Positions 41,252 to 50,853 of a DNA stretch of 64,000 nt are shown piece after piece. Origin of the DNA: Pseudomonas marincola (lineage in GTDB: Bacteria; Pseudomonadota; Gammaproteobacteria; Pseudomonadales; Pseudomonadaceae); assembly GCF_900116605.1 (NCBI RefSeq), contig NZ_FPBC01000006.1:1-64000 (forward strand), read 5' to 3'. Every line of letters begins with the position of its first letter. The first letter of the stretch is position 1. The position numbers were made by a program, and so were the translations under genes. The notes beneath the pieces are model-generated. The model did not search any database, was not told the DNA's origin, and worked only from the letters and a program-made list of their open reading frames with translations.

Positions 41252-42978
41252 AGTTCTGGCCCCATCGAGAAATGGAAGTGCACGCCAGAATCGTCATCGT
41301 TCAACGGGAAGGCCAAATCAAAGCGCAACGGCCCGACGGGTGATACCCAGCGCAGGCCAAAACCGACAGAGCTTTTCAGGCTCGGCAGGTCGAGATTGTT
41401 AAACGCATTACCGGCGTCATAGAAGCCGGCAACGCGCCATTTATCGGCGACGCTGTATTGGTATTCAGCGGTGCCGCTGACCATGTACTTGCCGCCGATC
41501 TTGTCGCCATCGGAGTTCTCCGGTGACAACGTCTGATAGTCGTAGCCCCTGACACTCTGGTCACCACCGGCAAAGAAACGCAGCGATGGCGGCACATTGC
41601 CGAAACCGTTCGACTCAGTAGCGCCAAGCTGTATGCGGCCCAGAAAACGGTGACGTTGAGCCAGTGTGTACAAGCCCTTGGCCAGGGCATTTACGTGCAC
41701 AACATCCGAGTCGGAGAGCAGTCCTTCCTTGGCCCCGGACAAATCCAACTGCAGACGATAACCCTGATTGGGATCGATCTTGCTGTCGCTTTTCAGGTAA
41801 GCAAAGCTGATGCCGGGCATGAGCAGCGTGCTCAGGCCTTCATCATCACCCAGGCGATATTCTTCGTGCTGGTACTTGAGGGAAATCACCCGCTGCCAGC
41901 CACTGTCGAGTTGGCGGTGCCATTCCGGGCCCACCGTGAGCAGCTTACTGAGGGTGTCGGTATCGGCCAGCTCTTCGTACTGGTAACCCCCGGCAAAGCG
42001 GAATTTGTCCGTCAGTGGCGGATCAAGCGGCACGTCATAGAACAGGCCGATGTTCTGACGCGGAGCAGACAATTCCATCTCGGTGCCATAGCTGTGACCT
42101 TTGGAGTTGGCCCAATGCCGTGTCCAGTTGGCCTTGCCGCGTGGCCCGACGTCTGTTGAGAAGCCAAGACCAAACCCCACGCTGCGCGGTTTACGCATAT
42201 CCAGCCCGACATTGACCGGAATGGTCAGATCATTGGCTTGCGCGGGATTGGCATCAACCTGCACGTTTTCGAAGTAACCGCTGGAACGCAATGCCTGATA
42301 CAACTGGGCGATCTTGTCTGAATCGTACTCAGAATCTGCCTCGAACGGGATCATCCGGCGCAGCAGTTCTTCATCGAGAATGGTTTCACCGCTGAAGGTC
42401 ACTGCGCCCAACTGATAGCGCTCGCCACTGCTGTAAATAAGCCTGATATCAGCCGTGCCGGTTTCGGGGTTTATCTCAAGGGTTTGTTCGGTGAACTTGC
42501 CGGAAAAGAAACCGTAACGCGATGCCTGGTTCTCGATGTGTCGTTTAGCCGCCTCGTAGGTGCCGTGATTGAGCACGTCGCCGGTTTGCAGGCGCGCACT
42601 CTTTGGAGGGCGAAACGCAGTCATCGCGGCGGCCGGGCCTTCAACCCGTACCAGCACATTGCGCAAGTGCACCGGTTCACCGGGCTCAATATTGATGATC
42701 AGCTTGGCCGGCGTGTCGTCAGTGACCTCGGTGTTGATCGTGCTTTGGTAGTAGCCGAAGGCCTGCAGCGCTTTCTCGGCCTGACCGGAAGCAATGTGAC
42801 TAAAGCGCAACAGGGCTTTTTCATCGCGCTCGCCAAGATCGCCGACGTAGCCTTCCACGTTGGCTTTGAGCGCTTTGTTGGCCGGTTCTATCTTTACCAC
42901 CAAGCGCTCTTCCGCCAGCAGAACCGAGCTGAAGAGCGCGAGCAAAAAGGAGGTTAAATACTTAAAAACCACTGTCAT
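41248..42978 (-). CDS. tamA: Translocation and assembly module subunit TamA (Omp85 family)
   Basis: A 576-residue outer-membrane protein: signal peptide (about residues 1-22, ending LLAEE), three POTRA domains (about 25-265) and a 16-strand Omp85 barrel. The lid-lock motif RFFAGGDQSVRGYDYQ (VRGY/F box) is present, and the barrel ends in a typical terminal strand (HFHFSMGPEL). It pairs with TamB to assemble outer-membrane proteins. ATG 42978 was chosen because the signal peptide starts there; the frame extends to 43071 with a 31-residue non-signal stretch. It overlaps tamB by 4 bp. Confidence 0.92.
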   Translation of the reverse strand: MTVVFKYLTSFLLALFSSVLLAEERLVVKIEPANKALKANVEGYVGDLGERDEKALLRFSHIASGQAEKALQAFGYYQSTINTEVTDDTPAKLIINIEPGEPVHLRNVLVRVEGPAAAMTAFRPPKSARLQTGDVLNHGTYEAAKRHIENQASRYGFFSGKFTEQTLEINPETGTADIRLIYSSGERYQLGAVTFSGETILDEELLRRMIPFEADSEYDSDKIAQLYQALRSSGYFENVQVDANPAQANDLTIPVNVGLDMRKPRSVGFGLGFSTDVGPRGKANWTRHWANSKGHSYGTEMELSAPRQNIGLFYDVPLDPPLTDKFRFAGGYQYEELADTDTLSKLLTVGPEWHRQLDSGWQRVISLKYQHEEYRLGDDEGLSTLLMPGISFAYLKSDSKIDPNQGYRLQLDLSGAKEGLLSDSDVVHVNALAKGLYTLAQRHRFLGRIQLGATESNGFGNVPPSLRFFAGGDQSVRGYDYQTLSPENSDGDKIGGKYMVSGTAEYQYSVADKWRVAGFYDAGNAFNNLDLPSLKSSVGFGLRWVSPVGPLRFDLAFPLNDDDSGVHFHFSMGPEL

Positions 42979-43118
42979 AGAGCGGATGCTAGCACGAGCC
43001 GATAGACGTTCAGCATTGACAGTGGGTACAGCCGATGCATTTGGGTGAATGCAAATCCGTGCGTCAGGCAATAAACCTCAACTCCTTTGCAGACTCAGCG
43101 GGGTTTTCGCAGCGCGAT

Positions 43119-43760
43119 TCAAGCGCTGGCTTTGACACTGACCTGAGGATTGGGGTGAAAAAACACATGCTCGATAATCGGGCCTACCGCCACTTCACCG
43201 ATTTCCTCGTAGCCTTTGCGCTTATAAAAACTCAGGTAATGCGGGTTGCCGGTATCGAGCACAATGCCTTTCGAGTGCGGATCTTCGGCGCACCAGTCAT
43301 GCAACGCTTCGAGTAGTTGCTCACCCAGATGCTGGCCTTGAAACTCGGGGTGTATGCCGATTAAAGGCAGCACGTGGTAGTTGTCTGAGGGCAGGCAAGC
43401 CATGACGGCGTCGTGGTATTCAAGGTAACGCCGGGTGCAGCGAAAACCGGTGGTAAGCAGCATGCGCATGCGCCAGGCCCAACTTTCTGTCAGGTCAAAC
43501 CGACGTTGCGGCGGCGCGATCAGCACCATGCCAATGAGCCGATCCTCAATCAACAAGCCGAGCGCTGGCAGCTCTTCATTAAAGTGCTGATGAATCAGCT
43601 CGCGAATGGTGGCGCGAACCCGCTGATCGAATCCGGGACGATCCGCCTCGAATATATGGGCGAATGTTGGATCATGCCGATAGGCTTGATACAACAATGA
43701 GCGCGCTTCGCGCGAATAGCCGTGGTCGAGTAAACGAATTTCAGCAGGACTGTTCGGCAT
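43119..43760 (-). CDS. GNAT-family N-acetyltransferase
   Basis: A 213-residue acetyltransferase of the GNAT fold. The acetyl-CoA-binding motif A reads PLIGIHPEFQGQHLGEQLLEAL (residues about 131-152 in two parts), followed by LDTGNPHYLSFYKRKGYEEIG. The N-terminal part (about 20-110) is typical of a larger Pseudomonas subgroup. Substrate unknown. It lies between tamA (same strand, 140 bases away) and the divergent xthA gene; this tamB-tamA-GNAT-xthA order resembles P. aeruginosa as I recall. Confidence 0.88.
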   Translation of the reverse strand: MPNSPAEIRLLDHGYSREARSLLYQAYRHDPTFAHIFEADRPGFDQRVRATIRELIHQHFNEELPALGLLIEDRLIGMVLIAPPQRRFDLTESWAWRMRMLLTTGFRCTRRYLEYHDAVMACLPSDNYHVLPLIGIHPEFQGQHLGEQLLEALHDWCAEDPHSKGIVLDTGNPHYLSFYKRKGYEEIGEVAVGPIIEHVFFHPNPQVSVKASA

Positions 43761-43957
43761 AATCGATGACCTTTAGTTATCTCATGGGTCGAAATTGCAT
43801 GCGGGTCAATAAGGCGTCGGGCAGGCTTGCAGCTAATCGGTAACACCTGTCCTCACACTAGCACCGCTGCAGAGCAATCGCTAGATTGCTGGCCGTGCGC
43901 CCACCAGATCAGCTAGCATCTGCGCTTCATCTAGCCAAAAATCCAGGACAGCCTGTC

Positions 43958-44770
43958 ATGAAGATTGTCTCCTTCAATATCAATGGCCTGCGTGCACGCC
44001 CTCATCAGCTGGCCGCATTGATCGAGAAACATCAGCCGGATGTTATCGGCCTGCAGGAAACCAAAGTAGCCGACGAACAATTTCCCGAAGCCGATATTCG
44101 CGCACTGGGTTATCACGTGCATTACCACGGCCAGAAAGGCCACTATGGCGTTGCCATGCTGTCGCGTCAGGAACCATTAGAAGTGCATAAAGGTTTCCCG
44201 GGCGATAGCGAAGAGTCGCAACGGCGCTTCATCTACGCCACCTTCGCCGATGCAAATGGCCAGCCAGTGACCGTCATGAACGGCTACTTTCCGCAAGGTG
44301 AAAGCCGCGACCATCCCACCAAGTTCCCGGCCAAGCAGCGCTTCTATGCGGACCTGCAACAGCTGTTGCTCGAGCGTTTTACCCCTGAGCAAGCGGTTGT
44401 CGTGATGGGTGATATCAATATCTCGCCAGAAGATCAGGATATCGGCATCGGCGAAGTCAATCGCAAGCGCTGGCTGAAAACCGGCAAGTGCAGCTTCCTG
44501 CCGGAAGAGCGCGAGTGGCTCGCGACCCTGAAAGGCTGGGGCCTTGTCGACAGCTTCCGTCATTTGCACCCCGAAATTGATGATCGTTTCAGCTGGTTCG
44601 ACTACCGCAGCCGCGGCTTTGAGGACGAACCCAAGCGCGGCCTGCGCATTGACGTAATCCTGGCCTCGCAAGCCCTGCAGTCACGCATCGCTGATGCGGG
44701 TATCGACTATGAACTGCGCGCACTGGAAAAGCCCTCCGACCACGCGCCTATCTGGCTGAAACTGGACTAG
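43958..44770 (+). CDS. xthA: Exodeoxyribonuclease III (AP endonuclease)
   Basis: A 270-residue enzyme of the exonuclease III family that cuts abasic sites and trims damaged 3' ends in base-excision repair. Motifs are complete: FNINGLRAR at the start, LQETKV with the metal-binding Glu, [25 protein letters not shown] with Asp/Asn of the active site, and C-terminal SDHAPI with the catalytic His. ATG 43958 begins the conserved domain directly; a longer frame to 43886 exists but has no family support. AGGA lies about 10 bases upstream. Confidence 0.94.
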   Translation: MKIVSFNINGLRARPHQLAALIEKHQPDVIGLQETKVADEQFPEADIRALGYHVHYHGQKGHYGVAMLSRQEPLEVHKGFPGDSEESQRRFIYATFADANGQPVTVMNGYFPQGESRDHPTKFPAKQRFYADLQQLLLERFTPEQAVVVMGDINISPEDQDIGIGEVNRKRWLKTGKCSFLPEEREWLATLKGWGLVDSFRHLHPEIDDRFSWFDYRSRGFEDEPKRGLRIDVILASQALQSRIADAGIDYELRALEKPSDHAPIWLKLD

Positions 44771-44977
44771 GCCCACCGAACGGCCACAAGTCTTGCTACT
44801 CCGGGCTTAGATGCTATATGCGCACAGTGCTGAGCCCGGCGTGCGCTGCGCACGCTCGCGTGAACTGACGCACACGTTTTGCGTACACCCTAACCTTCCT
44901 ACTGCTTGTCATATTGCAGTCATCTGATTGTCTTATCGTCGCGGCACCCAAACTGGTCTATTCAAGGTGTCTGCTGA

Positions 44978-46351
44978 ATGTCTCGCTCCCTGTTCGATAG
45001 TGAACGCGAAGTCTGGAGTCGTACTACATCCCTGCTGGTATTGGGATTCATCTGTTATGCCCTGCCCTGGTCGGTCTTCGCCGCCGATGCAAATAACCCG
45101 CAGCTGCGTATTCAGGGCTCCAATACCATCGGTGCTGCGCTCGGTCCTGCATTGGTCAAGGGCCTGCTTGCACAACAAGGCCTGAGCAATATCCGCAGCA
45201 CACCGGGTGCTATCGAAAACGAGCAACAAATCAGCGCTACCACGGCCAACGGCAAAACCGTGCACTTCGACCTGGCCGCGCATGGTTCCAGCACCGGCTT
45301 TGCAGCATTACTCGACGGCACGGCTGATCTTGCGGCGGCGTCACGTCCGATCAAGTCCAGTGAGGTCAGCGCGCTGGCCAGTCGCGGCGACATGAAAAGC
45401 CCGACTGCCGAACAGATCATCGCTATCGACGGACTCGCGATTATCATCAATCCGCAAAACCCGATTTCCGCGCTGCGCACCGATCAGCTGGCGGCGATAT
45501 ACGCCGGGGAAATCCGCAACTGGGCCGATGTCGGCGGCAAGCCTGGCCCGATCAATCTGTATGCACGTGATGACAATTCGGGCACCTACGACACCTTCAA
45601 GGAATTGGTATTAGCCGCCAACGGTAAAAGCCTGAGTGGCAATGCGAAGCGTTATGAAGACAGCAACAAGCTCTCGCAACTTGTCAGTGACGATCCGCAA
45701 GGCATCGGTTTCATCGGTTTGCCCTACATCCTCAAAGCCAAGGCATTAGCCATCGCCGCCGGTGATTCGCAACCGATGCTGCCAAGCCGCACGCTGATTG
45801 CTACCGAAGACTATCCGTTGTCGCGCCGGCTGTTCATCTATGCGCCGCCCAACCTTGAAAACAGCTGGGCCAAACAACTGCTGGCGTTTGCGCACAGCGA
45901 AGAAGGCCAGCAGGTTGTGGCGCAAAACGGTTTCATCGCGCAGACCGTGCAAGCGGTCAAGGTGACGCCTAACCCGAATATGCCCGAGTCGTATCAACAA
46001 CTGGCCAAACAGGCGCAACGCTTATCGGTGAATTTTCGTTTCGAGCAAGGCAGCGCCACCCTCGACAACAAGGCTCAGCGCGATCTGCAACGGGTACTCG
46101 ACTACCTGCAAACGCAGGACAAAATGAATCGCAAGGCGGTATTGGTAGGCTTTGGCGATCCCAAAGCGGACCCGGCACGCGCCGAGTTACTCTCCAAGCT
46201 GCGGGCAATGGCCGTGCGCAGGGAGTTGGCCAGAGGCAAGGTTTCGTTCGCCGATATCCTTGGCATGGGTGAACAACTGCCCATCGCGGCCAATGATATG
46301 GATGAGGGTCGAATCAAGAATCGGCGGGTTGAGGTCTGGGTTTATAACTGA
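44978..46351 (+). CDS. PstS-like phosphate-binding / OmpA-like fusion protein
   Basis: A 457-residue exported protein with two domains. A signal sequence (about residues 1-36, ending SVFA-AD) is preceded by a 15-residue charged lead. Residues 40-330 are a PstS-type substrate-binding domain (LRIQGSNTIG, ADLAAASRPI, YARDDNSGTYDTF). Residues 345-457 are an OmpA-like peptidoglycan-binding domain (NFRFEQGSATLDNKAQ, LSKLRAMAVRREL, DEGRIKNRRVEVWV). The combination suggests a phosphate- or anion-binding protein tethered to the cell wall. There are no pstCAB transporter genes nearby, so a sensory or scavenging role is as likely as transport. AAGGTG provides the ribosome binding site. Confidence 0.88.
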   Translation: MSRSLFDSEREVWSRTTSLLVLGFICYALPWSVFAADANNPQLRIQGSNTIGAALGPALVKGLLAQQGLSNIRSTPGAIENEQQISATTANGKTVHFDLAAHGSSTGFAALLDGTADLAAASRPIKSSEVSALASRGDMKSPTAEQIIAIDGLAIIINPQNPISALRTDQLAAIYAGEIRNWADVGGKPGPINLYARDDNSGTYDTFKELVLAANGKSLSGNAKRYEDSNKLSQLVSDDPQGIGFIGLPYILKAKALAIAAGDSQPMLPSRTLIATEDYPLSRRLFIYAPPNLENSWAKQLLAFAHSEEGQQVVAQNGFIAQTVQAVKVTPNPNMPESYQQLAKQAQRLSVNFRFEQGSATLDNKAQRDLQRVLDYLQTQDKMNRKAVLVGFGDPKADPARAELLSKLRAMAVRRELARGKVSFADILGMGEQLPIAANDMDEGRIKNRRVEVWVYN

Positions 46352-46454
46352 GTGAAATGCACGGTGATGCGCTCGCGGATATTCACGACTGAGGATGAAT
46401 AGCGTAACCTTAGCGATAGTGGCACATTGCCAATATGTAGCAAGGAACTCCGTT

Positions 46455-46640
46455 TTGAAACCTGCTGTCATCCAGATCGAAACCATCGAGCGTAATCGTC
46501 AAACGCTCTGGCGCGTGCGTCTGGGCCGTCGCGCCCTGACCTTTCATGAAGAACTGGCGGCGCGCACCTTTGCCAATCAATTGCAAATGCGCCGTGTCTG
46601 GCTGCAACAACAAGCCGCGCTGAACCCTGAATCAGAATAG
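46455..46640 (+). CDS. Small basic protein, 61 aa, likely TTG start
   Basis: A short, basic, soluble protein (IQIETIERNRQTLWRVRLG, then a helix rich in Arg and Gln). TTG 46455 is favoured because AAGGA lies at 46443-46447, 7 bases upstream; an in-frame ATG at 46395 would give 81 residues but has GAGG abutting it with no spacer. No known family is recognised. It lies 103 bases after the PstS-OmpA gene and shares a convergent terminator with the acyl-CoA dehydrogenase, so it may be co-transcribed with the former. Confidence 0.55.
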   Translation: MKPAVIQIETIERNRQTLWRVRLGRRALTFHEELAARTFANQLQMRRVWLQQQAALNPESE

Positions 46641-46649
46641 TCACTTGAT

Positions 46650-46686
46650 AACGCACAAGGCCCGCATTTAGCGGGCCTTGTGCGTT
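46650..46686. terminator. Bidirectional hairpin between convergent genes
   Basis: A perfect 16-bp stem (AACGCACAAGGCCCGC / GCGGGCCTTGTGCGTT) with ATTTA loop separates the small plus-strand gene and the minus-strand dehydrogenase. There is no long T-run. Confidence 0.7.
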
Positions 46687-46697
46687 CTACAGGCTGA

Positions 46698-47927
46698 TTA
46701 GCGTGAAGCCTTCATCTGCTCGCGCGAGATGTACTTGCCAATCTCGAACTTGCCGATTGCCGCGCGGTGCACTTCATCCGGGCCATCGGCCAGGCGCAAT
46801 GTGCGCTGCATGGCGTACCAGTAAGCCAGCGGGAAGTCGTTGGAAACACCGCCGCCACCGTGCATCTGGATTGCACGATCGATAACCTTCAAGGCCACAT
46901 TCGGCGCCACAACCTTGATCTGGGCGATTTCGCTGCGGGCTACCTTGTTGCCAACGGTGTCCATCATGTAGGCCGCGTTGAGCGTCAGCAATCGCGCCAT
47001 ATTGATTTCCATGCGCGAGTCGGCGATCAGGTCGACGTTGCCGCCCAGGCGTGCCAGAGGTTTGCCGAATGCAGTGCGCTCAATGGAGCGTTCGCACATC
47101 AACTTAAGCGCGCGTTCTGCCATGCCGATAGAGCGCATGCAGTGGTGGATACGGCCTGGCCCCAATCGGCCCTGTGCGATCTCGAAACCGCGACCCTCAC
47201 CCAGCAATACGTTCTCGTAAGGCACGCGAACATTTTCAAATACCATCTCGGCGTGGCCGTGCGGCGCATCGTCGTAACCGAATACCGGCAGCGGACGAAT
47301 TACCTTGACCCCAGGCGTGTCCATCGGCACCAGAATCATCGAGTGCTGCTGGTGGCGCGGACCGTCAGGATTGGTCAGGCCCATGAACACGAGGATTTTG
47401 CAGCGCGGATCACAAGCGCCCGATGTCCACCATTTGCGGCCATTGATCACCCACTCATCACCCTCGCGTACCGCCGTTGCCTGCATATTGGTGGCATCGG
47501 AAGACGCGACTTGCGGCTCGGTCATGGCAAAGGCCGAACGGATTTCGCCGCTCAGCAACGGCATCAGCCACTGCTGCTTTTGCTCTTCGTTGGCATAACG
47601 CACCAGCACTTCCATGTTACCGGTATCCGGCGCGGCGCAGTTGAATGGCTCCGGGCCAATTAGCGAGCTGCCCATGATTTCAGCCAGCGGCGCGTACTCG
47701 GTATTGGTCAGGCCAGCACCCAGCTCAGACTCCGGCAGGAACAGGTTCCACAAACCCTCGGCTTTGGCCTTTTGCTTCAGCTCTTCCATGATGGCGGTTG
47801 GCTGCCAACGATCGCCCTCATTCACTTGCTGCTCGAACACGGCTTCAGCGGGATAAACGTGTGCTTCCATGAACGCCGTTACACGTTCACGTAATTCCTG
47901 AACCTTTGGGGAGTAGGCGAAATCCAT
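46698..47927 (-). CDS. Acyl-CoA dehydrogenase (ACAD10/11-like)
   Basis: A 409-residue FAD-dependent acyl-CoA dehydrogenase. It shows [17 protein letters not shown] in the flavin/substrate loop, [20 protein letters not shown] in the middle domain, and the C-terminal [16 protein letters not shown] and [14 protein letters not shown] blocks; the position of Gly-Pro-Asp-Glu in the last motif matches the long-chain and ACAD10/11 group. It oxidises a fatty acyl-CoA to the 2-enoyl-CoA, passing electrons to ETF. It is divergent from a LysR gene (174-base gap), which probably controls it; the pair resembles PA2550/PA2551 in my recollection. Confidence 0.9.
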   Translation of the reverse strand: MDFAYSPKVQELRERVTAFMEAHVYPAEAVFEQQVNEGDRWQPTAIMEELKQKAKAEGLWNLFLPESELGAGLTNTEYAPLAEIMGSSLIGPEPFNCAAPDTGNMEVLVRYANEEQKQQWLMPLLSGEIRSAFAMTEPQVASSDATNMQATAVREGDEWVINGRKWWTSGACDPRCKILVFMGLTNPDGPRHQQHSMILVPMDTPGVKVIRPLPVFGYDDAPHGHAEMVFENVRVPYENVLLGEGRGFEIAQGRLGPGRIHHCMRSIGMAERALKLMCERSIERTAFGKPLARLGGNVDLIADSRMEINMARLLTLNAAYMMDTVGNKVARSEIAQIKVVAPNVALKVIDRAIQMHGGGGVSNDFPLAYWYAMQRTLRLADGPDEVHRAAIGKFEIGKYISREQMKASR

Positions 47928-48101
47928 AGAGACTACCTTCTGACGAGTGTGTGCGGTGTGCCGGAAACCACTGTGCTTCCGAGATTTGAAAATAATGCTA
48001 GATCAGCGAGCTAAATTTACCTAACCTATTTTCAACGTCTATGAACATTCATCACTGATATATGATTCACTGATTAAGGCACATCTCGGAGCTAGCGCTG
48101 A

Positions 48102-49040
48102 ATGAACCTCAACAAGGTCGATCTAAATCTGTTTATCGTGTTTGATGCCATCTATACCGAGGCGAATCTGACCCGCGCCGGGCAGATCATCGGCATCACC
48201 CAGCCGGCTGTATCCAACGCCCTCGCCCGCTTGCGTGAAACCTTCAACGATCCGTTATTTGTCCGCACCGCGCAGGGCATGGTGCCTACGCCAATGGCCC
48301 AGAACATCATCGGCCCGGTGCGCAATGCCTTGCAGCAACTGCGGATCTCGGTGCAGGAAAGTCGCATTTTCAACCCGCTGCAAGCCAGCAAGACTTATCG
48401 CATCAGCATGACCGACCTCAGCGAGGCGGTGATTCTGCCGCCGCTGTTCCAGCGCCTGCGCCGCCTTGCGCCCAAGGTGAGTATCGAAAGCATGCTCTCG
48501 CGCCGCCGTGATACCACCAAGGAGTTGGCCGCCGGCCGCCTCGACTTTGCCGTGGATGCGCCGCTAAACACCGATGCGCAAGTGCGTCACGTTAAGTTGA
48601 TGGAAGACCGCTACGTGTGTGCCGTACGCCGTGGCCACCCAATGGCCAAGGACAAAATCAGCCTCGACGAATACCTGGCGCTGAGCCATATCCACATTTC
48701 CAGTCGCCGCAGCGGGCTCGGTTATATCGACCTGGCGTTGGGTAAGATGGGCATTCAACGGACGATTTCACTGCGTTCGCAGCACTACCTGATGGCCAGC
48801 ACCGTGTTGCAGAACACCGACATGGCGATGACTGTGCCGGAGCGGTTTGCGCGCAATAACGACCTGCATTACATCGAGTTGCCGGTCAAGGATGTTCCCA
48901 GCCTGGAAACGCATCTTTACTGGCACGAGAGCACTGATCAGGACCCCGCTAACCGCTGGATGCGCGAGCAATTGATCGAGATTTGCCAGAAGATCGACAA
49001 GCAAGAAAGAGTCGTCAAAGCCGAACTTCAAGCGCAGTAA
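48102..49040 (+). CDS. LysR-family regulator divergent from the acyl-CoA dehydrogenase
   Basis: A 312-residue LysR protein. It starts KVDLNLFIVFDAIYTEANLT, then RAGQIIGITQPAVSNALARL for the HTH and DPLFVRTAQGMVPTPMAQ. The effector domain (about 90-300) contains a conserved VCAVRRGHPMAK segment. The start ATG 48102 is preceded by GGAG. The intergenic gap contains the near-palindrome ATGAACATTCAT at 48041-48052, a possible binding site. Likely role: control of the divergent dehydrogenase and possibly its own gene. Effector unknown. Confidence 0.92.
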   Translation: MNLNKVDLNLFIVFDAIYTEANLTRAGQIIGITQPAVSNALARLRETFNDPLFVRTAQGMVPTPMAQNIIGPVRNALQQLRISVQESRIFNPLQASKTYRISMTDLSEAVILPPLFQRLRRLAPKVSIESMLSRRRDTTKELAAGRLDFAVDAPLNTDAQVRHVKLMEDRYVCAVRRGHPMAKDKISLDEYLALSHIHISSRRSGLGYIDLALGKMGIQRTISLRSQHYLMASTVLQNTDMAMTVPERFARNNDLHYIELPVKDVPSLETHLYWHESTDQDPANRWMREQLIEICQKIDKQERVVKAELQAQ

Positions 49041-49102
49041 GGCAGCTACTCAGATGCCTATCGGCAAGGCCGTAAAACCTTGCCGATAGCTGTGTGAAGT
49101 GT

Positions 49103-50773
49103 TCAGAGATTGAGTTCTTCGACCATCACTTCGCGCATGCGAAACTTCTGGATCTTACCGGTGACGGTCATTGGGAATTCGTCGACGAACCTGATATAGC
49201 GCGGCACTTTGTAGTGGGCGATATGGGCCTTGCAGAAAGCCCTGAGGGTTTCTTCGCAGCAGTCGCTGTCGACATGCAACTTGACCCACGCCGCCACTTC
49301 CTCGCCATAGTTTGAATCCGGCACGCCAACAATCTGCACGTCCGCCACGGCCGCATGGGTGAACAGAAACTCTTCGATTTCACGCGGATAGATGTTCTCG
49401 CCGCCGCGAATAATCATGTCCTTGCTGCGCCCGACTATCTGCACATAGCCACGCTCATCCATGCTGGCCAAGTCACCTGTGTGCATCCAGCGGCCGGCAT
49501 CAATCGCCTCACTGGTTGCCTGCGGATTATTCCAGTAACCGAGCATCACGCTGTAGCCACGCGTGCATAATTCGCCGGTTACGCCGCGCGGCACAATGCG
49601 CCCATGTTCATCGATTATCTTGCTTTCGAGGTGAGGATGGGTGCGGCCGACGCGGGTCACGCGCATCTCAAGTTCATCATCCGCTGCCGTTTGCATAGAC
49701 ACCGGGCTGGTTTCGGTCATGCCGTAGGCAATCTGCACTTCGCTCATGTGCAATTGCTTGATCACCCGGCGCATAACCTCAATCGGGCATGTCGCCCCAC
49801 CCATGATGCCCGTGCGTAAACTGCTCAGGTCGTATTCGCCAAGACGCGGATGATCGAGTTCGGCGATGAACATGGTCGGCACGCCGTAGAGCGCCGTCGC
49901 ACGTTCCTGCGCAACTGCTTTCAAACACGCTTCCGGATCAAAACCGGCAGCGGGATAAATCATCGTTGCGCCGTGGGTGATACAGCCCAGATTACCCATC
50001 ACCATGCCGAAGCAGTGATACAGCGGCACCGGGATCACCACCCGATCATGCTCGGTGAGGCCCAGACTGCACGCAGCCAGATAACCGTTATTGAGAATAT
50101 TGTAATGGCTCAGCGTCGCGCCTTTGGGCGCGCCAGTGGTACCGGAGGTGTACTGGATATTGATCGGCTCATCGAACTGCAACAACGCCTGGCATTCTCG
50201 CAGTTGCGCTGGCGTCACCGGCTCGCTGAATTCAGCTAATTGGTGCCACGGCAAAAAACCTGCTGGCGGGTTCTGCGCCAGGCTGATTACACCACGCAGC
50301 GCCGGGAGTTGTTCACTCTGCAACTCGCCAAATTTGGCACTGCTCAGTTCGGGCAGCAGTTGCTGCAGGATCGCGTGATAGTCACTGGTTTTGAACTGCT
50401 CAGCTGTTACCAACCAGCTGCAGCCGGATTGGCGCAGCGCAAATTCGAGTTCGCTGCCGCGATACGCCGGGTTGATATTGACCAGAATCGCGCCGATCTT
50501 CGCGGTGGCAAACTGGCAAATGGTCCACTGCGCACAGTTCGGCGCCCACACGCCAACCCGATCCCCGGTTTTAATACCAAGGCCCATCAGTGCCCGGGCG
50601 CAGTCTTCGACTTGCTGGTGCAACTGGGTCCAACTCAATCGCACATTCTGATGCAATACCACCAACGCATCGCGCTCAGTGAAGCGCGCAACCGTCTGAT
50701 CGAACGCATCGCCAATGGTCATCGCCAGTAGGGGTTTGTCTTGCGGGCCGCGAGTATAGCTCATGCCTTGCAT
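49103..50773 (-). CDS. AMP-binding acyl-CoA synthetase (FadD-like)
   Basis: A 556-residue ATP-dependent acyl-CoA ligase of the ANL superfamily. Motifs: [18 protein letters not shown] (ATP loop), [10 protein letters not shown], the adenine-binding [12 protein letters not shown], the hinge [16 protein letters not shown], and the catalytic C-terminal Lys in [10 protein letters not shown]. It activates medium- or long-chain fatty acids to acyl-CoA. ATG 50773 has AGAGGTG 4 bases upstream. It follows the beta-oxidation operon on the same strand, 80 bases past the acyl-CoA dehydrogenase stop, so it may be its terminal gene. Confidence 0.92.
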   Translation of the reverse strand: MQGMSYTRGPQDKPLLAMTIGDAFDQTVARFTERDALVVLHQNVRLSWTQLHQQVEDCARALMGLGIKTGDRVGVWAPNCAQWTICQFATAKIGAILVNINPAYRGSELEFALRQSGCSWLVTAEQFKTSDYHAILQQLLPELSSAKFGELQSEQLPALRGVISLAQNPPAGFLPWHQLAEFSEPVTPAQLRECQALLQFDEPINIQYTSGTTGAPKGATLSHYNILNNGYLAACSLGLTEHDRVVIPVPLYHCFGMVMGNLGCITHGATMIYPAAGFDPEACLKAVAQERATALYGVPTMFIAELDHPRLGEYDLSSLRTGIMGGATCPIEVMRRVIKQLHMSEVQIAYGMTETSPVSMQTAADDELEMRVTRVGRTHPHLESKIIDEHGRIVPRGVTGELCTRGYSVMLGYWNNPQATSEAIDAGRWMHTGDLASMDERGYVQIVGRSKDMIIRGGENIYPREIEEFLFTHAAVADVQIVGVPDSNYGEEVAAWVKLHVDSDCCEETLRAFCKAHIAHYKVPRYIRFVDEFPMTVTGKIQKFRMREVMVEELNL

Positions 50774-50853
50774 ACTTCACCTCTTGCTCAACCGACGTCC
50801 TGTCGGCTCAGCGCTGTTGTTGTTTTTGTCGTGGTGTTCATGCTGCTGGCCCG

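Noticed and set aside
44839-44855. GCGTGCGC-T-GCGCACGC palindrome after xthA as a terminator
   Set aside because: No T-run follows and the one-base loop is unfavourable; it may be incidental.
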